In this document: positions 63,919-64,000 of the stretch, piece after piece | Position numbering within the stretch: position 1 is the stretch's first letter | Layout of the letters: every line of letters begins with the position of its first letter | NCBI RefSeq assembly: GCF_001659605.2 | Contig: NC_035168.2 | Location: 14,042,862 to 14,106,861, forward strand | Origin: Manihot esculenta | Lineage: Eukaryota > Streptophyta > Magnoliopsida > Malpighiales > Euphorbiaceae | DNA: 64,000 bases | Direction: 5' to 3' | Made by a program: the position numbers and the translations under genes | The notes under the pieces: model-generated | The model's input: the letters and a program-made list of their open reading frames with translations, nothing else | Told to the model about the DNA's origin: nothing | Databases searched by the model: none

Positions 63919-64000
63919 CTGTCCACATTTAAATAGCACCATAAAAAAATTTAAAAAAAAAAACAAATGTAATGAAGTTTTGAACTTCTTTCTAAAAAAA

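Overview
This window looks like nuclear DNA of a flowering plant, probably a eudicot. It is AT-rich and packed with Ty1/copia and Ty3/gypsy LTR retrotransposons, L1-type LINEs and small hAT-like elements. Its only cellular gene has small exons with GT-AG introns. The species cannot be told from sequence alone. No rRNA, tRNA, CRISPR array or bacterial-type operon was seen.

The main result is that almost the whole window is one gene on the minus strand. Eight exons were found by reading splice sites, at 63829-63918, 62470-62522, 51108-51204, 30939-31012, 30504-30615, 29446-29556, 5726-5802 and 4168-4234. They total 681 nt (227 codons) over about 59.8 kb. Every reading-frame phase matches across all seven introns, every exon follows AG, and every exon ends in G before GT. 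The gene continues past both window edges. The protein is charged and helix-rich. It resembles, from memory only, a plant family loosely annotated as 'structural maintenance of chromosomes-like' (Arabidopsis At5g13560 type).

Three of the seven introns are swollen by nested transposons. The 23.6-kb intron (5803-29445) holds two stacks. In the first, copia J1 is followed by copia P and the minus-strand copia M2, which contains copia J2, copia M3 and a solo LTR (6166-22461). The second is a TRIM-like element (22927-28682) enclosing a gag-less copia J3 and a gypsy-type solo LTR. The 20.1-kb intron (31013-51107) holds the short R-family elements R1 and R2. It also holds copia R3, which is interrupted by copia J4 (itself split by a solo LTR) and by an hAT-like element, followed by copia remnants K2 and J8 and an unclassified segment. 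The 11.3-kb intron (51205-62469) holds a near-full-length L1 (52.25-62.10 kb), itself interrupted by copia J5, a 1.9-kb solo LTR and a second hAT-like element. Downstream of the last exon lie another LINE, a copia end and a truncated gypsy-type LTR.

The transposons are mostly dead (stops, frameshifts, lost catalytic residues), but many insertions can be dated relative to each other because target-site duplications survive. Several copia copies from different LTR families lack the body of gag and start almost directly at the protease. The R family exists here mainly as internal-deletion derivatives whose leader carries a variable-number minisatellite. These patterns and the giant gene are the points worth following up. 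Element names (J, K, M, P, R, G, D) are local labels used only in this annotation.
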